DNA from: Candidatus Saganbacteria bacterium
GTDB taxonomy: Bacteria > Margulisbacteria > WOR-1 > O2-12-FULL-45-9
DNA length: 36,268 nucleotides
Assembly: GCA_016219705.1 (NCBI GenBank)
Contig: JACRKQ010000030.1
Span: 1-36,268 of the forward strand
Direction: 5' to 3'
In this document: one piece after another, positions 24,959-34,185 of the stretch
How positions within the stretch are numbered: position 1 is the first letter of the stretch
Layout: the number at the start of each line of letters is the position of its first letter
Notes under the pieces: generated by a model
Told to the model about the DNA's origin: nothing
Seen by the model: only the letters and a program-made list of their open reading frames with translations
Databases searched by the model: none
Translations under genes and position numbers: made by a program

Positions 24959-26102
24959 CTTTATCTCCTCTGCCGGACAGACAGACAATAATCGTTTGCG
25001 AGCGTTCGAGTTGCGGCGCCAATTTCTGCAAATAAGCAATAGCGTGGGCTGATTCCAGCGCCGGAATTATCCCCTCATATTTAGCTAAAAGTTTAAAACC
25101 CGCCAGGGCTTCTTTATCGTTAGCCGTCACATAATCGACGCGGCCGATCTCTTTTAAATAAGAATGCTCCGGCCCCACCCCGGAATAATCCAGCCCCGCC
25201 GAGATTGAATGGGTAGTTTTAATCTGTCCCGTTTTGGTTTGCAGAACATATTCTTTGGCGCCCTGAAAAATGCCAATCCGCCCGCAATTAATCGCAGCCG
25301 CTCCCGCCGCCTCCACGGCGATCATTTTAACTTCCGGCTCATTCAAAAAGGGATGGAAGAGGCCGATGGAATTACTGCCGCCGCCAATACAAGCGACCAG
25401 GTAATCAGGCGCTTTCTTTTCTGATTCAAGGTGCTGGACTTTGGCCTCAAGGCCTATGACCGACTGGAAATCCCGGACCATCAGAGGATAGGGGTGCGGG
25501 CCAAGGGCAGAGCCGAGGCAATAATAAGTTTCCTGGGGATGGGCCATCCAGTCGCGGAAGGTCTCATTAACCGCATCTTTCAAGGTGCGGCTGCCACTTT
25601 TGACTGGAATAACGGTTGCCCCCAGCAACTTCATCCGGTAGACATTAAGCGCCTGGCGGCGGACATCTTCTTCGCCCATGTAGACGACACATTCGAGTCC
25701 AAATAACGCCGCCCCGGTGGCAGCAGCGACTCCGTGCTGGCCTGCTCCGGTCTCGGCGATGATCCGCTTCTTACCCATCCGTCGCGCCAGCAGTATTTGC
25801 CCCATGACATTATTTAATTTATGAGAGCCGGTGTGGCAGAGGTCCTCGCGTTTTAAATAAATTTTCGCCCCGCCCAATTTTGCCGTCAGGCGGGCGGCGC
25901 AATAAAGGGGCGTGGGGCGGCCGATAAAGTGTTCAAGATAATAATTTAACTCGTCGTGAAAAGCCTGGTCGCTGCGGGCCAAGAGATAGGCGGCGGTTAA
26001 TTCTTCGATGGGAGCCATCAGCGTCTCCGGCACAAAGCGGCCGCCGAACTGGCCAAAGCGGCCTTGGGGGTCTGGGAGGGAGGAAAAATCCGGCAACATC
26101 AT
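24933..26102 (-). CDS. trpB: Tryptophan synthase beta chain (TrpB)
   Basis: TrpB condenses indole with serine using PLP. The 389 residues are the standard TrpB1 type. [16 protein letters not shown] opens the protein. The PLP lysine is Lys95 in [18 protein letters not shown] follows, and the phosphate loop is GGGSNSIG. The ending GRGDKDV is typical. The gene begins with two adjacent ATG codons and has no ribosome site; a promoter lies immediately upstream, so the transcript is probably leaderless. Only trpB and trpA of the tryptophan pathway are here. Confidence 0.97.
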   Translation of the reverse strand: MMLPDFSSLPDPQGRFGQFGGRFVPETLMAPIEELTAAYLLARSDQAFHDELNYYLEHFIGRPTPLYCAARLTAKLGGAKIYLKREDLCHTGSHKLNNVMGQILLARRMGKKRIIAETGAGQHGVAAATGAALFGLECVVYMGEEDVRRQALNVYRMKLLGATVIPVKSGSRTLKDAVNETFRDWMAHPQETYYCLGSALGPHPYPLMVRDFQSVIGLEAKVQHLESEKKAPDYLVACIGGGSNSIGLFHPFLNEPEVKMIAVEAAGAAAINCGRIGIFQGAKEYVLQTKTGQIKTTHSISAGLDYSGVGPEHSYLKEIGRVDYVTANDKEALAGFKLLAKYEGIIPALESAHAIAYLQKLAPQLERSQTIIVCLSGRGDKDVEAIRSI

Positions 26103-26111
26103 TATTGTTTA

Positions 26112-26140
26112 ATTATAGTCAACAAAGAAAATGTATTCAA
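26112..26140 (-). promoter_or_regulatory. Sigma70-like promoter for trpBA
   Basis: On the minus strand TTGAAT (26140-26135), a 17-base spacer and a consensus TATAAT (26117-26112). The -10 ends 10 bases before the trpB ATG at 26102, leaving room for only a few leader bases. No trp attenuator or T-box fits in this space. Confidence 0.55.
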
Positions 26141-26159
26141 GCAGAAACATCGCCTCGGG

Positions 26160-26188
26160 TTGAAAAAATCCTGCATAATTGTTAAAAT
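26160..26188 (+). promoter_or_regulatory. Sigma70-like promoter for clpC-leuS
   Basis: TTGAAA (26160-26165), 17-base spacer, TAAAAT (26183-26188). A GGGAGG at 26201-26206 then precedes the ATG at 26212. I saw no CtsR or CIRCE-type heat-shock operator in the 110-base gap shared with trpB. Confidence 0.5.
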
Positions 26189-26211
26189 GTCTTATTTCAT
26201 GGGAGGATATA

Positions 26212-29073
26212 ATGGAAGAATCAAATCAAGGATTTAAATGCGAAGTTTGCGGCCAGCCGGCGACTGTCCACATCACCAAAATTGTTAACGGCCGGAAGGC
26301 CACCCGCCATCTCTGCGCCAGGCACGCCGCCGAAGAAGGATTGATGCCGGGCGCGAACCTGGGGGGGAATGCCGGCGGTTTTGAAGATTTTGGCTTTCCC
26401 GGTTTTTTTGAATTCCCGGATATTTTCGCTTCTCTTTTCAAACGCCGGTCGTCGGAACGTTTCTATGATTATTTTTCGGCGGAAGCCCAAAAAGTTGTCC
26501 ATCTGGCATCGGAAGAGGCCAAACGCTTGGGACATGACCACCTGCGCACCGAACATCTCCTGCTGGGCTTGATCAAAGAAGAAGGTTTCGCTGTCCAGGT
26601 GCTGCAGCAATTAGGGGTCGACATTGTAAATCTATTTTCTGATATTGAGTCATTGATCGGCCATGGCGAAGGTTCTCCGGAAAAAGTTGCTCTCTCCCCT
26701 CGCGCTAAAAAAGTCCTCGAACTCGCCTACAACGCCGCCCGGGAATTGGGTTTTAATTACGTCGGTCCGGAACATATCCTCCTCGGTATTATTCGTGAAG
26801 GTGAAAGTATTGCGGCGCAGGCGCTCCATAAACGGAAAATAACTTTTGACAAGGCGGCTAAAGAAATTATCGCCGCGGCGGAAAAAGCTTTGGGCCAGGC
26901 CGGCGAACCAGCGGACGAAGGCGCTTTTGGCGGGGAAGAGCTCTCGCCGGAAGAGTTTGAACAGTCCGGCGGGATGTTCGGTTTCCCCGGCATGGGTATG
27001 GGCATGGGCGGGACGCCACGTAAGCAAAAGGCGGCTTTAGCCTCATTTGGCCGCGATTTGACCGTCGCCGCCAAAGAAGGAAAACTTGATCCGGTTATCG
27101 GCCGGGAAAAAGAGATTGATCGGATCATGCGCATCCTCTCGCGGCGGACAAAAAATAATCCCGCCCTCCTGGGCGACCCTGGCGTCGGGAAAACCGCTAT
27201 CGTTGAAGGCCTGGCCCAGCGCATTATCAAAGGAGAGGTCCCTGATGTCATCAGGGACAAACAAGTTATTTCCCTGGATCTAGGCGGCATGGTCGCCGGG
27301 ACAAAATACCGCGGAGAATTCGAATCCCGCGTGAAAAAGGTCATCGAAGAGATCTTGGCTAAAAAGCGCCAGATAATTTTATTTATTGACGAGCTGCACA
27401 CGCTGGTCGGGGCCGGCGGGGCCGAAGGAGCCATCGATGCCGGCAACATGTTAAAACCGGCGCTGGCCCGCGGCGAACTCCAAATCATCGGCGCCACCAC
27501 CGTCGATGAATACCGCAAGAACATTGAAAAAGACGCCGCCCTGGAGCGCCGTTTTCAGCCGGTTTTGGTGACAGAACCGACAGTTGAGCAGACCATTGAT
27601 ATCCTCAAGGGGATCCGCGATCGCTATGAATCGCACCATAAGGTTAAAATCCCCGATGCCGCCTTAATCGCCGCGGCTTCCCTCTCCCATCGCTACATTT
27701 CCGATCGTTTTCTGCCGGACAAAGCCATCGACGTCATGGATGAAGCCGCCGCCAAAGTGAGATTGCGCCTCCTTTCTCCGGTGAAAAATATCCAGTTGCT
27801 TAAGCGGGCGCTGGAAAAAGCCAATAAAGATAAGGAAACATTATTAGCCGAACAAAAATATGAAGAAGCGGCCAAATTGCGCGATAAAATTGCGGCCGAA
27901 GAGAAAAAGCTGCAGCAGTTAGAAACCAGTCATAAAGCGGAGACCGAGACGGGCGGCGCCATGGTGACGGAAGATGATATCGCGGAAATTGTTTCTGACT
28001 GGACCGGCATTCCCGTTGTCAAACTAACCGCCGCCGAGACGGAAAAATTGATCCGCATGGAAGATGAAATGCACAAACGGGTCATCGGCCAGGATGAAGC
28101 GATCCACGCTATTTCCCAGGCGATTCGGCGCGGCCGGGCAGGATTGAAACCGCCGCAGCGGCCCATCGGTTCATTTATTTTTGCCGGACCGACCGGCGTC
28201 GGAAAAACCGAAGTCGCCCGCCGATTGTCTGAATTCATGTTCGGCACCCAGGACGCCTTAATTCGCCTGGACATGTCGGAGTTTATGGAAAAACACACCG
28301 TCTCCCGCCTGATCGGCGCCCCCCCCGGCTACGTCGGCTACGAAGAAGGCGGCAAGCTGACTGAAGCGGTGCGGCGCAAGCCTTATTCGGTAATCCTGTT
28401 TGACGAGATTGAAAAAGCTCATCCTGATGTTTTTAATGTCATGCTACAGATATTAGAAGACGGTCGCTTGACTGATTCCAAAGGCCACGTTGTCGATTTT
28501 AAAAATACGGTTATCATCATGACCAGCAATATCGGACAGAAGATGATTGCCGAACAGGGGCCGATCGGCTTTATGGCCCAGGAAGATCGAGAAGCGACTT
28601 ATGAAAAAATGAAAGACACGGTGCTTGACGCCATGAAGCGGGATTTCCGGCCTGAATTTCTTAATCGTGTCGACGAAATTATTGTTTTCCATCAGCTCAC
28701 TGATGATGAGTTAAAGAAAATTGCCGGTTTGATTATCGGCGAAGTCCAAAAGCAGATGAAAGACCGGGAAATGGAATTGGAGATCACGGAAGCGGCTAAA
28801 GCCTTGATCGTTAAAGAAGGTTATGAGCCGAAATTCGGCGCGCGGCCATTGCGCCGGGCGGTACAGCGCTTGATTGAAAATCCTTTATCCAATCAAATTA
28901 TTGATGGAACCTTTAAGGCCGGCGATAAGATCAAAACCGATATCAAAGACGGCAAAACTTTTTTTGAAAAGGTCGGAGCCACGCCACTTAAAGAACCTCA
29001 AACAAAAAAAGCAGAACCAGAAGTTGTAGAAAAACCAAAGAAAAACGAAAAACCGGCTAAGAAAAAGAAATGA
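26212..29073 (+). CDS. clpC: ClpC-type AAA+ unfoldase with N-terminal McsA-like zinc finger
   Basis: ClpC unfolds proteins for degradation by ClpP. The 953-residue product begins with CEVC at 10-13 and CARH at 35-38, a zinc-binding pattern like the N-terminus of McsA. A Gly-rich linker and the double Clp_N domain (about 84-230) follow. AAA1 has Walker [10 protein letters not shown] near 321 and Walker [11 protein letters not shown] near 388. A UVR-like coiled coil with [17 protein letters not shown] lies at about 550, and AAA2 has GPTGVGKTE near 659 and [11 protein letters not shown]. The IGF tripeptide (GPIGFMAQ) of the ClpP-contact loop is present. The tail is Lys-rich. The ATG at 26212 is set by GGGAGG; the longer reading lacks one. 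In Bacillus, McsA is a separate protein, so the fusion is notable. The stop overlaps leuS (ATGA). Confidence 0.95.
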   Translation: MEESNQGFKCEVCGQPATVHITKIVNGRKATRHLCARHAAEEGLMPGANLGGNAGGFEDFGFPGFFEFPDIFASLFKRRSSERFYDYFSAEAQKVVHLASEEAKRLGHDHLRTEHLLLGLIKEEGFAVQVLQQLGVDIVNLFSDIESLIGHGEGSPEKVALSPRAKKVLELAYNAARELGFNYVGPEHILLGIIREGESIAAQALHKRKITFDKAAKEIIAAAEKALGQAGEPADEGAFGGEELSPEEFEQSGGMFGFPGMGMGMGGTPRKQKAALASFGRDLTVAAKEGKLDPVIGREKEIDRIMRILSRRTKNNPALLGDPGVGKTAIVEGLAQRIIKGEVPDVIRDKQVISLDLGGMVAGTKYRGEFESRVKKVIEEILAKKRQIILFIDELHTLVGAGGAEGAIDAGNMLKPALARGELQIIGATTVDEYRKNIEKDAALERRFQPVLVTEPTVEQTIDILKGIRDRYESHHKVKIPDAALIAAASLSHRYISDRFLPDKAIDVMDEAAAKVRLRLLSPVKNIQLLKRALEKANKDKETLLAEQKYEEAAKLRDKIAAEEKKLQQLETSHKAETETGGAMVTEDDIAEIVSDWTGIPVVKLTAAETEKLIRMEDEMHKRVIGQDEAIHAISQAIRRGRAGLKPPQRPIGSFIFAGPTGVGKTEVARRLSEFMFGTQDALIRLDMSEFMEKHTVSRLIGAPPGYVGYEEGGKLTEAVRRKPYSVILFDEIEKAHPDVFNVMLQILEDGRLTDSKGHVVDFKNTVIIMTSNIGQKMIAEQGPIGFMAQEDREATYEKMKDTVLDAMKRDFRPEFLNRVDEIIVFHQLTDDELKKIAGLIIGEVQKQMKDREMELEITEAAKALIVKEGYEPKFGARPLRRAVQRLIENPLSNQIIDGTFKAGDKIKTDIKDGKTFFEKVGATPLKEPQTKKAEPEVVEKPKKNEKPAKKKK

Positions 29074-31547
29074 CCCCTTATACCCCCACCGACCTCGAGC
29101 CTAAATGGCAGCAAGAATGGGAAAAACAGCAACTCAACATTACTCAATATGCTTCTGCTCAACCCAAGTATTATGCCCTTGTCATGTTTCCTTATCCCTC
29201 CGGCAACCTTCACATGGGGCACGTCCGCAACTATGCCATCGGCGACGTGATTGCCCGTTTTAAGCGGATGAACGGCTTTAATGTCCTCCACCCCATCGGC
29301 TGGGACGCCTTTGGCCTGCCGGCGGAAAATGCCGCCATTAAAAATAACACCCATCCTGAACCCTGGACCGACAGTTGTATTGCCCGGATGAAAACCCAGT
29401 TAAAAAGGCTGGGAATTTCTTATGATTGGGGCCGTGAAATCAACACCAGCAAACCAGATTATTATAAATGGACCCAATGGATGTTCCTTTTAATGTACGA
29501 ACGGGGTTTGGCTTATCGTAAAAAAGCTTCAGTTAACTGGTGCCCGCAATGTGAAACAGTCCTGGCCAATGAACAGGTGATTAAAGATAATATCTGCTGG
29601 CGCTGCGACTCCCAGGTCCAGGAGAAAGAACTGGAACAATGGTTTTTGAAAATTACCGACTATGCCGACCGTCTGCTCGACGACCTTGACCAATTAACGG
29701 GCTGGCCCGAGCCGGTCAAGACGATGCAGAGGAATTGGATCGGGAAGTCGGAGGGAGTAGAGATAAAATTCGAAATACGAAATTCGAAATACGAAATAAA
29801 TCAAAAATCCAAAAATCAAAACCTTTCAATTTATACTACTCGACCTGATACGCTTTTCGGGGTAACCTATATGGTTTTGGCGCCGGAGCATCCGCTGGCG
29901 CTTGAGCTGGCGCATGGCACACCTCAAGAAAAAGAAATTAAAGCCTACATTGAAAAAGTGAAACACGAGAGCGCGCATGACAGGGCCGTCTCGACCGCCA
30001 AAGAAGGGGCCTTTACTGGAGGCTACGCTATTAATCCCGCTAACGGAGAAACGGTCCCGATCTGGATTGCCGACTACGTCCTGATGGGCTATGGCACCGG
30101 AGCCGTGATGGCCGTCCCCGCCCATGACCAGCGCGATTTTGAGTTTGCCCGGCAAAATGACCTCCCGATTAAAATCGTCATTTGTCCCAATTATCCCGAA
30201 CCGATCTGCCCGATATTGGAAAAGGCTTTTGTCGACGAAGGACATTTAGTCGATTCCGGCAAGTTTAACGGCCAAAAAAGCTCGCTAGCCCGTGTCGCCA
30301 TCGGAAACTGGTTGATGGAGCAAAAATTAGGCCAATGGAAAATCAATTATAAATTGCGCGACTGGCTGGTCTCCCGCCAGCGCTACTGGGGCGCACCTAT
30401 CCCTATAATCTATTGTCCTAAATGCGGCATTGTCCCTGTGCCAGCCGAAGATCTTCCTGTTAAATTACCAATAGATGTCGAATTTACCGGTGCAGGGGCC
30501 TCGCCGCTGATCAAGTCAAAATCATTCCTGGAAGCCGCCTGTCCCAAATGCGGCGGGAAAGCCAGACGAGAAATTGATACGCTTGATACTTTTAACTGCT
30601 CGTCCTGGTATTATTTCCGCTACACCGACCCGCATAATGATAAAAAACCATTTGAGCCGGCCCGGGCTAAAGAGTGGCTGCCGGTCGACCAATATATTGG
30701 CGGAATCGAACACGCTATCCTGCATCTCCTCTACTCGCGCTTTTTCACCAAAGTTCTCCATGATGCCGGCTGGTCAGCGGCGGGGGAACCTTTTAAAAAC
30801 TTATTGACCCAGGGGATGGTAGTTAAAGACGGAGCCAAGATGAGCAAATCGAAAGGCAATGTCGTTGACCCCGACGCTATCATCGAAAAATATGGGGCGG
30901 ATACGGCCCGGCTTTTTATCCTCTTCGCCTCGCCGCCGGAGAAGGAGCTGGAGTGGAGTGATAAGGGGGTCGAAGGGTCATTTAGATTCCTCAATAGAGT
31001 GTGGCGATTAGTTATTGATAATGCCGAATTCCTAACGCTTAATGCCGAATTAATGAACATTCATCCTAAATTATTAAGAAAAACAAATCAATTAATTAAA
31101 AATGTTTCAGAAGGTATTGAAAAATTTTCTTTTAATACAGCTATTGCAAGAATGATGGAGTTTACCAATCTATTATACGAATATAAAAATGATCCTACTT
31201 TAGTTAGGCATTTGGCATTTTGCATTAGGCATTTATTGATAATGTTAGCTCCTTTCGCCCCTCATTTAGCAGAAGAATTATGGCAGCAGTTGGGTCACGA
31301 GGAGAGCATCCACTCCCAACCGTGGCCGAAGTACGACATGAACTTAGTCAAAGAAGAGACGCTGACCATTGCGGTTCAGGTCAATGGAAAACTGCGGGAG
31401 ACCATCCGCGTGCCGGCCGTGACCAGCGATGAAACGATAAAAGCAACTGCTTTAGCCAATGAAAAAATCAAGTCCTTTACTAACAACAAAGAAGTTGTCA
31501 AAGTCATCATTGTGCCCAACAAGCTGGTTAACATTGTCGTCAAATAA
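29070..31547 (+). CDS. leuS: Leucyl-tRNA synthetase (LeuRS)
   Basis: LeuRS charges tRNA-Leu and edits mischarged products. The 825 residues include the class I signature HMGH at 48-51 ([18 protein letters not shown]), [12 protein letters not shown], two zinc-type Cys pairs (CPQC and CWRC), the CP1 editing region with TTRPDTLFG, and KMSKS at 590-594. The anticodon-binding and C-terminal domains follow. Three in-frame low-complexity insertions are odd: about residues 232-252 ([14 protein letters not shown]), 650-661 ([11 protein letters not shown]) and 712-722 ([11 protein letters not shown]). These are encoded by short tandem word repeats, and each sits between conserved blocks where a loop is plausible. 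The start overlaps the clpC stop. Confidence 0.97.
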   Translation: MTPYTPTDLEPKWQQEWEKQQLNITQYASAQPKYYALVMFPYPSGNLHMGHVRNYAIGDVIARFKRMNGFNVLHPIGWDAFGLPAENAAIKNNTHPEPWTDSCIARMKTQLKRLGISYDWGREINTSKPDYYKWTQWMFLLMYERGLAYRKKASVNWCPQCETVLANEQVIKDNICWRCDSQVQEKELEQWFLKITDYADRLLDDLDQLTGWPEPVKTMQRNWIGKSEGVEIKFEIRNSKYEINQKSKNQNLSIYTTRPDTLFGVTYMVLAPEHPLALELAHGTPQEKEIKAYIEKVKHESAHDRAVSTAKEGAFTGGYAINPANGETVPIWIADYVLMGYGTGAVMAVPAHDQRDFEFARQNDLPIKIVICPNYPEPICPILEKAFVDEGHLVDSGKFNGQKSSLARVAIGNWLMEQKLGQWKINYKLRDWLVSRQRYWGAPIPIIYCPKCGIVPVPAEDLPVKLPIDVEFTGAGASPLIKSKSFLEAACPKCGGKARREIDTLDTFNCSSWYYFRYTDPHNDKKPFEPARAKEWLPVDQYIGGIEHAILHLLYSRFFTKVLHDAGWSAAGEPFKNLLTQGMVVKDGAKMSKSKGNVVDPDAIIEKYGADTARLFILFASPPEKELEWSDKGVEGSFRFLNRVWRLVIDNAEFLTLNAELMNIHPKLLRKTNQLIKNVSEGIEKFSFNTAIARMMEFTNLLYEYKNDPTLVRHLAFCIRHLLIMLAPFAPHLAEELWQQLGHEESIHSQPWPKYDMNLVKEETLTIAVQVNGKLRETIRVPAVTSDETIKATALANEKIKSFTNNKEVVKVIIVPNKLVNIVVK
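29764..29822 (+). repeat. Word-repeat insertion in the leuS editing region
   Basis: GAAATACGAAATTC is followed at once by GAAATACGAAATAA, then AATCAAAAATCC and AAAAATCAAAACC. It encodes about 20 residues rich in Asn, Lys and Ser, just before the conserved TTRPDTLFG. The reading frame is preserved. Confidence 0.8.
31020..31051 (+). repeat. Direct repeat AATGCCGAATT in leuS
   Basis: AATGCCGAATT occurs at 31020-31030 and 31041-31051, encoding NAEF and NAEL. A related word block, GGCATTTGGCATTTTGCATT then AGGCATTT, lies at 31207-31234. Confidence 0.65.
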
Positions 31548-31557
31548 ATGTTATAAT
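31528..31557 (+). promoter_or_regulatory. Promoter for the nucleotidyltransferase module, inside the leuS end
   Basis: TTAACA (31528-31533), 18-base spacer, consensus TATAAT (31552-31557). The -10 ends 10 bases before the ATG at 31568 and no Shine-Dalgarno is present, so the transcript is probably leaderless. Confidence 0.5.
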
Positions 31558-31567
31558 TAAAACAATT

Positions 31568-31882
31568 ATGTTTGATCCGCGTAAAAAATTAAAAATCATT
31601 CCAGCTTATACTGGCTTGACCACTTTGAAAGAAGTCTTAAAAGACGAACGCGCCCAGCGCCTTCTCTGGCTTGAGATTCTCTTTAATGACACTATTGATT
31701 GGAGAAAATTCAAGCGGAAAATTTTAAAAAAAGCATACAAGAAAGCCAGCCTTTGGTATGGGCATTTTAAGACCATGATAGATAATTATGTCGGCAGAGA
31801 ACCCTTAAAAGCCCAAAGAGGCAGAATTGATGGCCGTGAATATCGAACGTTCCTGGAGGCATTGAATCTTGTCACAGCTTAA
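31568..31882 (+). CDS. Small basic protein of unknown function, partner of the nucleotidyltransferase
   Basis: I do not recognise this 104-residue protein. It is strongly basic and looks alpha-helical (RKILKKAYKKASLWYGHFKTM), with no signal peptide or membrane segment. It overlaps the following nucleotidyltransferase-fold gene by 14 bases, so the two are translated together. It has what looks like a private promoter with no leader. Such an overlapping pair, a small basic protein plus a DUF6036/AbiEii-like protein, is reminiscent of toxin-antitoxin or abortive-infection modules, but no family match supports calling it a toxin or antitoxin. TTLKEVLKDERAQRLLWLEI near residues 18-37 could help a database search. 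Confidence 0.7.
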   Translation: MFDPRKKLKIIPAYTGLTTLKEVLKDERAQRLLWLEILFNDTIDWRKFKRKILKKAYKKASLWYGHFKTMIDNYVGREPLKAQRGRIDGREYRTFLEALNLVTA

Positions 31883-32396
31883 TCTTTCAAAAATTATTAA
31901 ACTCCTTAAAAAGTTTACGCAGGAATCCCGCACTTCTTTAGAAATCATCATCATCGGGGGGTTAGCCCTCTCTCACTATGGCTTGAAAGGGCGATCAACT
32001 GTCGATATAGACGGCGAAACAAAGGGTGATCTTGATTCGCTCTCTAATTTTTTAAAATCACGAAAAATCCCTTTTAGTCTGGGAGAAAACATTTCCAACT
32101 GGGGAATTGTGAGCCTTTCCCCAGGCTATCGCTTAAGAGCAGTCCCTATTTTTACGGACCAGGATCTCATAGTAAAAGTTCTCGATCCTGTAGATTTTAT
32201 TATCGCAAAAATCAGGCGGTTTTCCGAAATAGATATAAAAGACGCCCTTTACGTCGCAAAAAAATTTAAAATTAAACCAGAAGTAATAAGCCGGGCCGCC
32301 GGAGAAGCGATCGGGAACTCGCCTAAAGACACAGCCCTTTTTATCTTTAAGAAAAATTTAGCCTTGTTTATTAAAATGCTGCGTCCCGTGAAATAA
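31869..32396 (+). CDS. Nucleotidyltransferase-fold protein (DUF6036/AbiEii-like)
   Basis: The 175-residue protein fits the minimal nucleotidyltransferase fold: IIIIGGLALSHYGL gives the GG motif, RSTVDIDGE gives the DxD-like acidic pair, and VLDPVDFIIAKIRRFSEIDIKDA is the downstream helix block seen in DUF6036 and AbiEii relatives. It starts with TTG at 31869, set by GGAGG nine bases upstream inside the preceding gene. Relatives act as tRNA or protein nucleotidylating toxins in type IV systems, or are uncharacterised. With its overlapping basic partner it may form a two-gene module. Which partner is toxic, if either, cannot be told from the sequence. Confidence 0.75.
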   Translation: MSQLNLSKIIKLLKKFTQESRTSLEIIIIGGLALSHYGLKGRSTVDIDGETKGDLDSLSNFLKSRKIPFSLGENISNWGIVSLSPGYRLRAVPIFTDQDLIVKVLDPVDFIIAKIRRFSEIDIKDALYVAKKFKIKPEVISRAAGEAIGNSPKDTALFIFKKNLALFIKMLRPVK

Positions 32397-32427
32397 GATA
32401 ATTTTGAAAACCATTGATTAAAAATTT

Positions 32428-34143
32428 ATGAAATCTCTATATGAAGAAAAAATCCTCCCTTTTGTCCAGCGGCCCGGGCGCTATATCGGCAATGAGTTGA
32501 ATTCCGTCCACAAGGATTGGGATAAAATCAACATCAAAGTCGCCCTCTCCTACCCCGATCTGTATGAGATCGGCATGTCCAACGTCGCCATTCAGATCCT
32601 CTACTATACATTCAATCAACAGCCTGATGTCCTGGCCGAGAGGGTCTTTGCTCCGGCCCCAGATTTTGAAAGTTTACTTACTACTAACAACTTACAACTA
32701 ACGACTCTCGAATCTTTTCGCCCTTTGTCCGATTTCAATCTCATCGGGATCTCCCTTGGCCACGAGCTAACCTACACTAATATTTACAATATTCTCAAGC
32801 TGGGCGGGGTTCCACCATGGCAAAAGGACCGCGACGACAAAGCTCCTTTGGTAATGGGCGGCGGACCGTGCTCCTTCAATCCCGAACCGATCGTTGATTT
32901 TTTTGATTTTTTTGTCATCGGGGAGGCAGAAGAAGTGCTTATTCAAATTCTAGATGTTCTCCATAATTCGTCATTAGTCCCGCCTCCATTATTTGATAAT
33001 TGTTGCGGGATCCCGCAAAGCGGGAGCATTCGTCATTCTTCATTAGAAGCCCTTGCTAATATCCCGGGAATATATGTCCCCACCCTCCACAACAAAGTAA
33101 CCAAAAGAATCGTCAAAGATATAAACAACACTCCTTACCCCACCAACCCGATCATCCCTTTTATCGAAACGGTCCACGACCGGGCAGTCGTTGAAATCAT
33201 GCGCGGGTGCAAATGGGGCTGTAAATTCTGCCAGGCCGGCTGGACCAACCGTCCGGTGCGGCAAAAATCAGGCGAGAAAATTATCGCCCTGGCCGATGAA
33301 TTATTAAAAAACACCGGCTACGAGGAGCTCTCTCTGGTTTCGCTTTCAACCTCTGACCATACCCAGATTGCGGAGACGGCCAAAACTTTGGCGAAGAAAT
33401 ATCAGGATAAACGGATCAATATTAGCCTCCCTTCCATGCGTACGAACACTTTTTCTGTTGGCTTGGCTAAAGAAGTCTCGCGCGTGCGCCCCAGCGGCGT
33501 GACACTCGCCCCCGAAGCCGGCACGCAACGTCTGCGGGATGTGATTGGTAAAAACATGAGCGAAGAAAACATCTTTGACGGGATCAAAGCCGCCTTCTCG
33601 GCCGGCATTGAATCGATCAAACTCTATTTCATGATCGGTCTACCGACCGAGACTGATGAAGATTTAATCGGAATTTGTAAGCTTGCCCAAAAAATCTGGG
33701 AGACGGGGAAAACGTATACTAATCGGGTTCGTATTTCAGTCAACTTGGCCACCTTTGTCCCCAAGCCGCATACTCCTCTGCAATGGGAAGAACAAATTGG
33801 GATTGCCGAGACCTTAAGACGACAGCATCTGATCAAACAAAACGTTAAAAATAAGCGGATTGAGGTCCGCTGGCATCAAGCCGAGGCCAGTTTTATGGAG
33901 GGGGTATTCGCCCGTGGCGACAGCCGCCTCTCAAAAGTTATCGAAAAGGCCTGGGCGCTCGGCTGCCGCCTCGACGCCTGGTCGGAATATTTAAAGTTTG
34001 ATCTATGGCTGCAAGCATTTAAGGAATCCGGTATCGATCCGCATGAGTATCTTAAAGCCCGCGATAAAAATGCCCCTCTACCCTGGGATTATATTGATAC
34101 GGGAGTAGCTAGGGATGTTTTGCTGCGGGTTGCTAATTACTAA
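32428..34143 (+). CDS. B12-binding-like radical SAM protein, TIGR03960 type
   Basis: The 571-residue protein has an N-terminal Rossmann-like region (SYPDLYEIGMSNVAIQILY) and a radical SAM domain. The 4Fe-4S cysteines are in RGCKWGCKFCQAG (Cys261, Cys265, Cys268). Downstream TLAPEAGTQRLRDVIGKNM and KLYFMIGLPTETDED are typical of the TIGR03960 family. That family is often joined to or followed by a DUF2344 (TIGR03936) partner; none follows here. Function is unknown, possibly RNA or ribosome modification. Two in-frame odd stretches, about residues 84-95 (LTTNNLQLTTLE) and 178-206 (NSSLVPPPLF then IRHSSL), look like repeat insertions. The start lacks a Shine-Dalgarno. Confidence 0.9.
   Translation: MKSLYEEKILPFVQRPGRYIGNELNSVHKDWDKINIKVALSYPDLYEIGMSNVAIQILYYTFNQQPDVLAERVFAPAPDFESLLTTNNLQLTTLESFRPLSDFNLIGISLGHELTYTNIYNILKLGGVPPWQKDRDDKAPLVMGGGPCSFNPEPIVDFFDFFVIGEAEEVLIQILDVLHNSSLVPPPLFDNCCGIPQSGSIRHSSLEALANIPGIYVPTLHNKVTKRIVKDINNTPYPTNPIIPFIETVHDRAVVEIMRGCKWGCKFCQAGWTNRPVRQKSGEKIIALADELLKNTGYEELSLVSLSTSDHTQIAETAKTLAKKYQDKRINISLPSMRTNTFSVGLAKEVSRVRPSGVTLAPEAGTQRLRDVIGKNMSEENIFDGIKAAFSAGIESIKLYFMIGLPTETDEDLIGICKLAQKIWETGKTYTNRVRISVNLATFVPKPHTPLQWEEQIGIAETLRRQHLIKQNVKNKRIEVRWHQAEASFMEGVFARGDSRLSKVIEKAWALGCRLDAWSEYLKFDLWLQAFKESGIDPHEYLKARDKNAPLPWDYIDTGVARDVLLRVANY
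32962..33046 (+). repeat. Repeat insertion with palindrome in the radical SAM gene
   Basis: ATTCGTCATTA near 32966 and ATTCGTCATT near 33028 flank the perfect palindrome GCGGGATCCCGC at 33005-33016, followed by AAAGCGGGA. The segment stays in frame and encodes residues with no counterpart in the conserved family core. A second word block lies at about 32677-32711 (ACTAACAACTTACAACTAAC). Confidence 0.65.
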
Positions 34144-34149
34144 TTACTC

Positions 34150-34170
34150 GCCTACGGCGGGCAGGCTCAC
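34150..34170. repeat. GC-rich short repeat CGCCTACGGCGGGCAGGC
   Basis: The 42-base gap between the radical SAM and RNA ligase genes holds TAATTACTCGCCTACGGCGGGCAGGC. A similar TAATTAGTCGCCCGCAGGCAGG lies at 35244-35266 at the end of the last minus-strand gene. The CGCCTACGGCG core can form a tiny hairpin. It may be a dispersed repeat of this genome. Confidence 0.5.
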
Positions 34171-34185
34171 ACTAGGATAACTATT

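Noticed and set aside
26179-26211. Eleven extra N-terminal codons for clpC
   Set aside because: They overlap the -10 box, and the GGGAGG ribosome site points to the ATG at 26212.
26757-27524. Long minus-strand frame inside clpC
   Set aside because: It is a mirror of the highly conserved ClpC codons. The antisense protein has no recognisable family.
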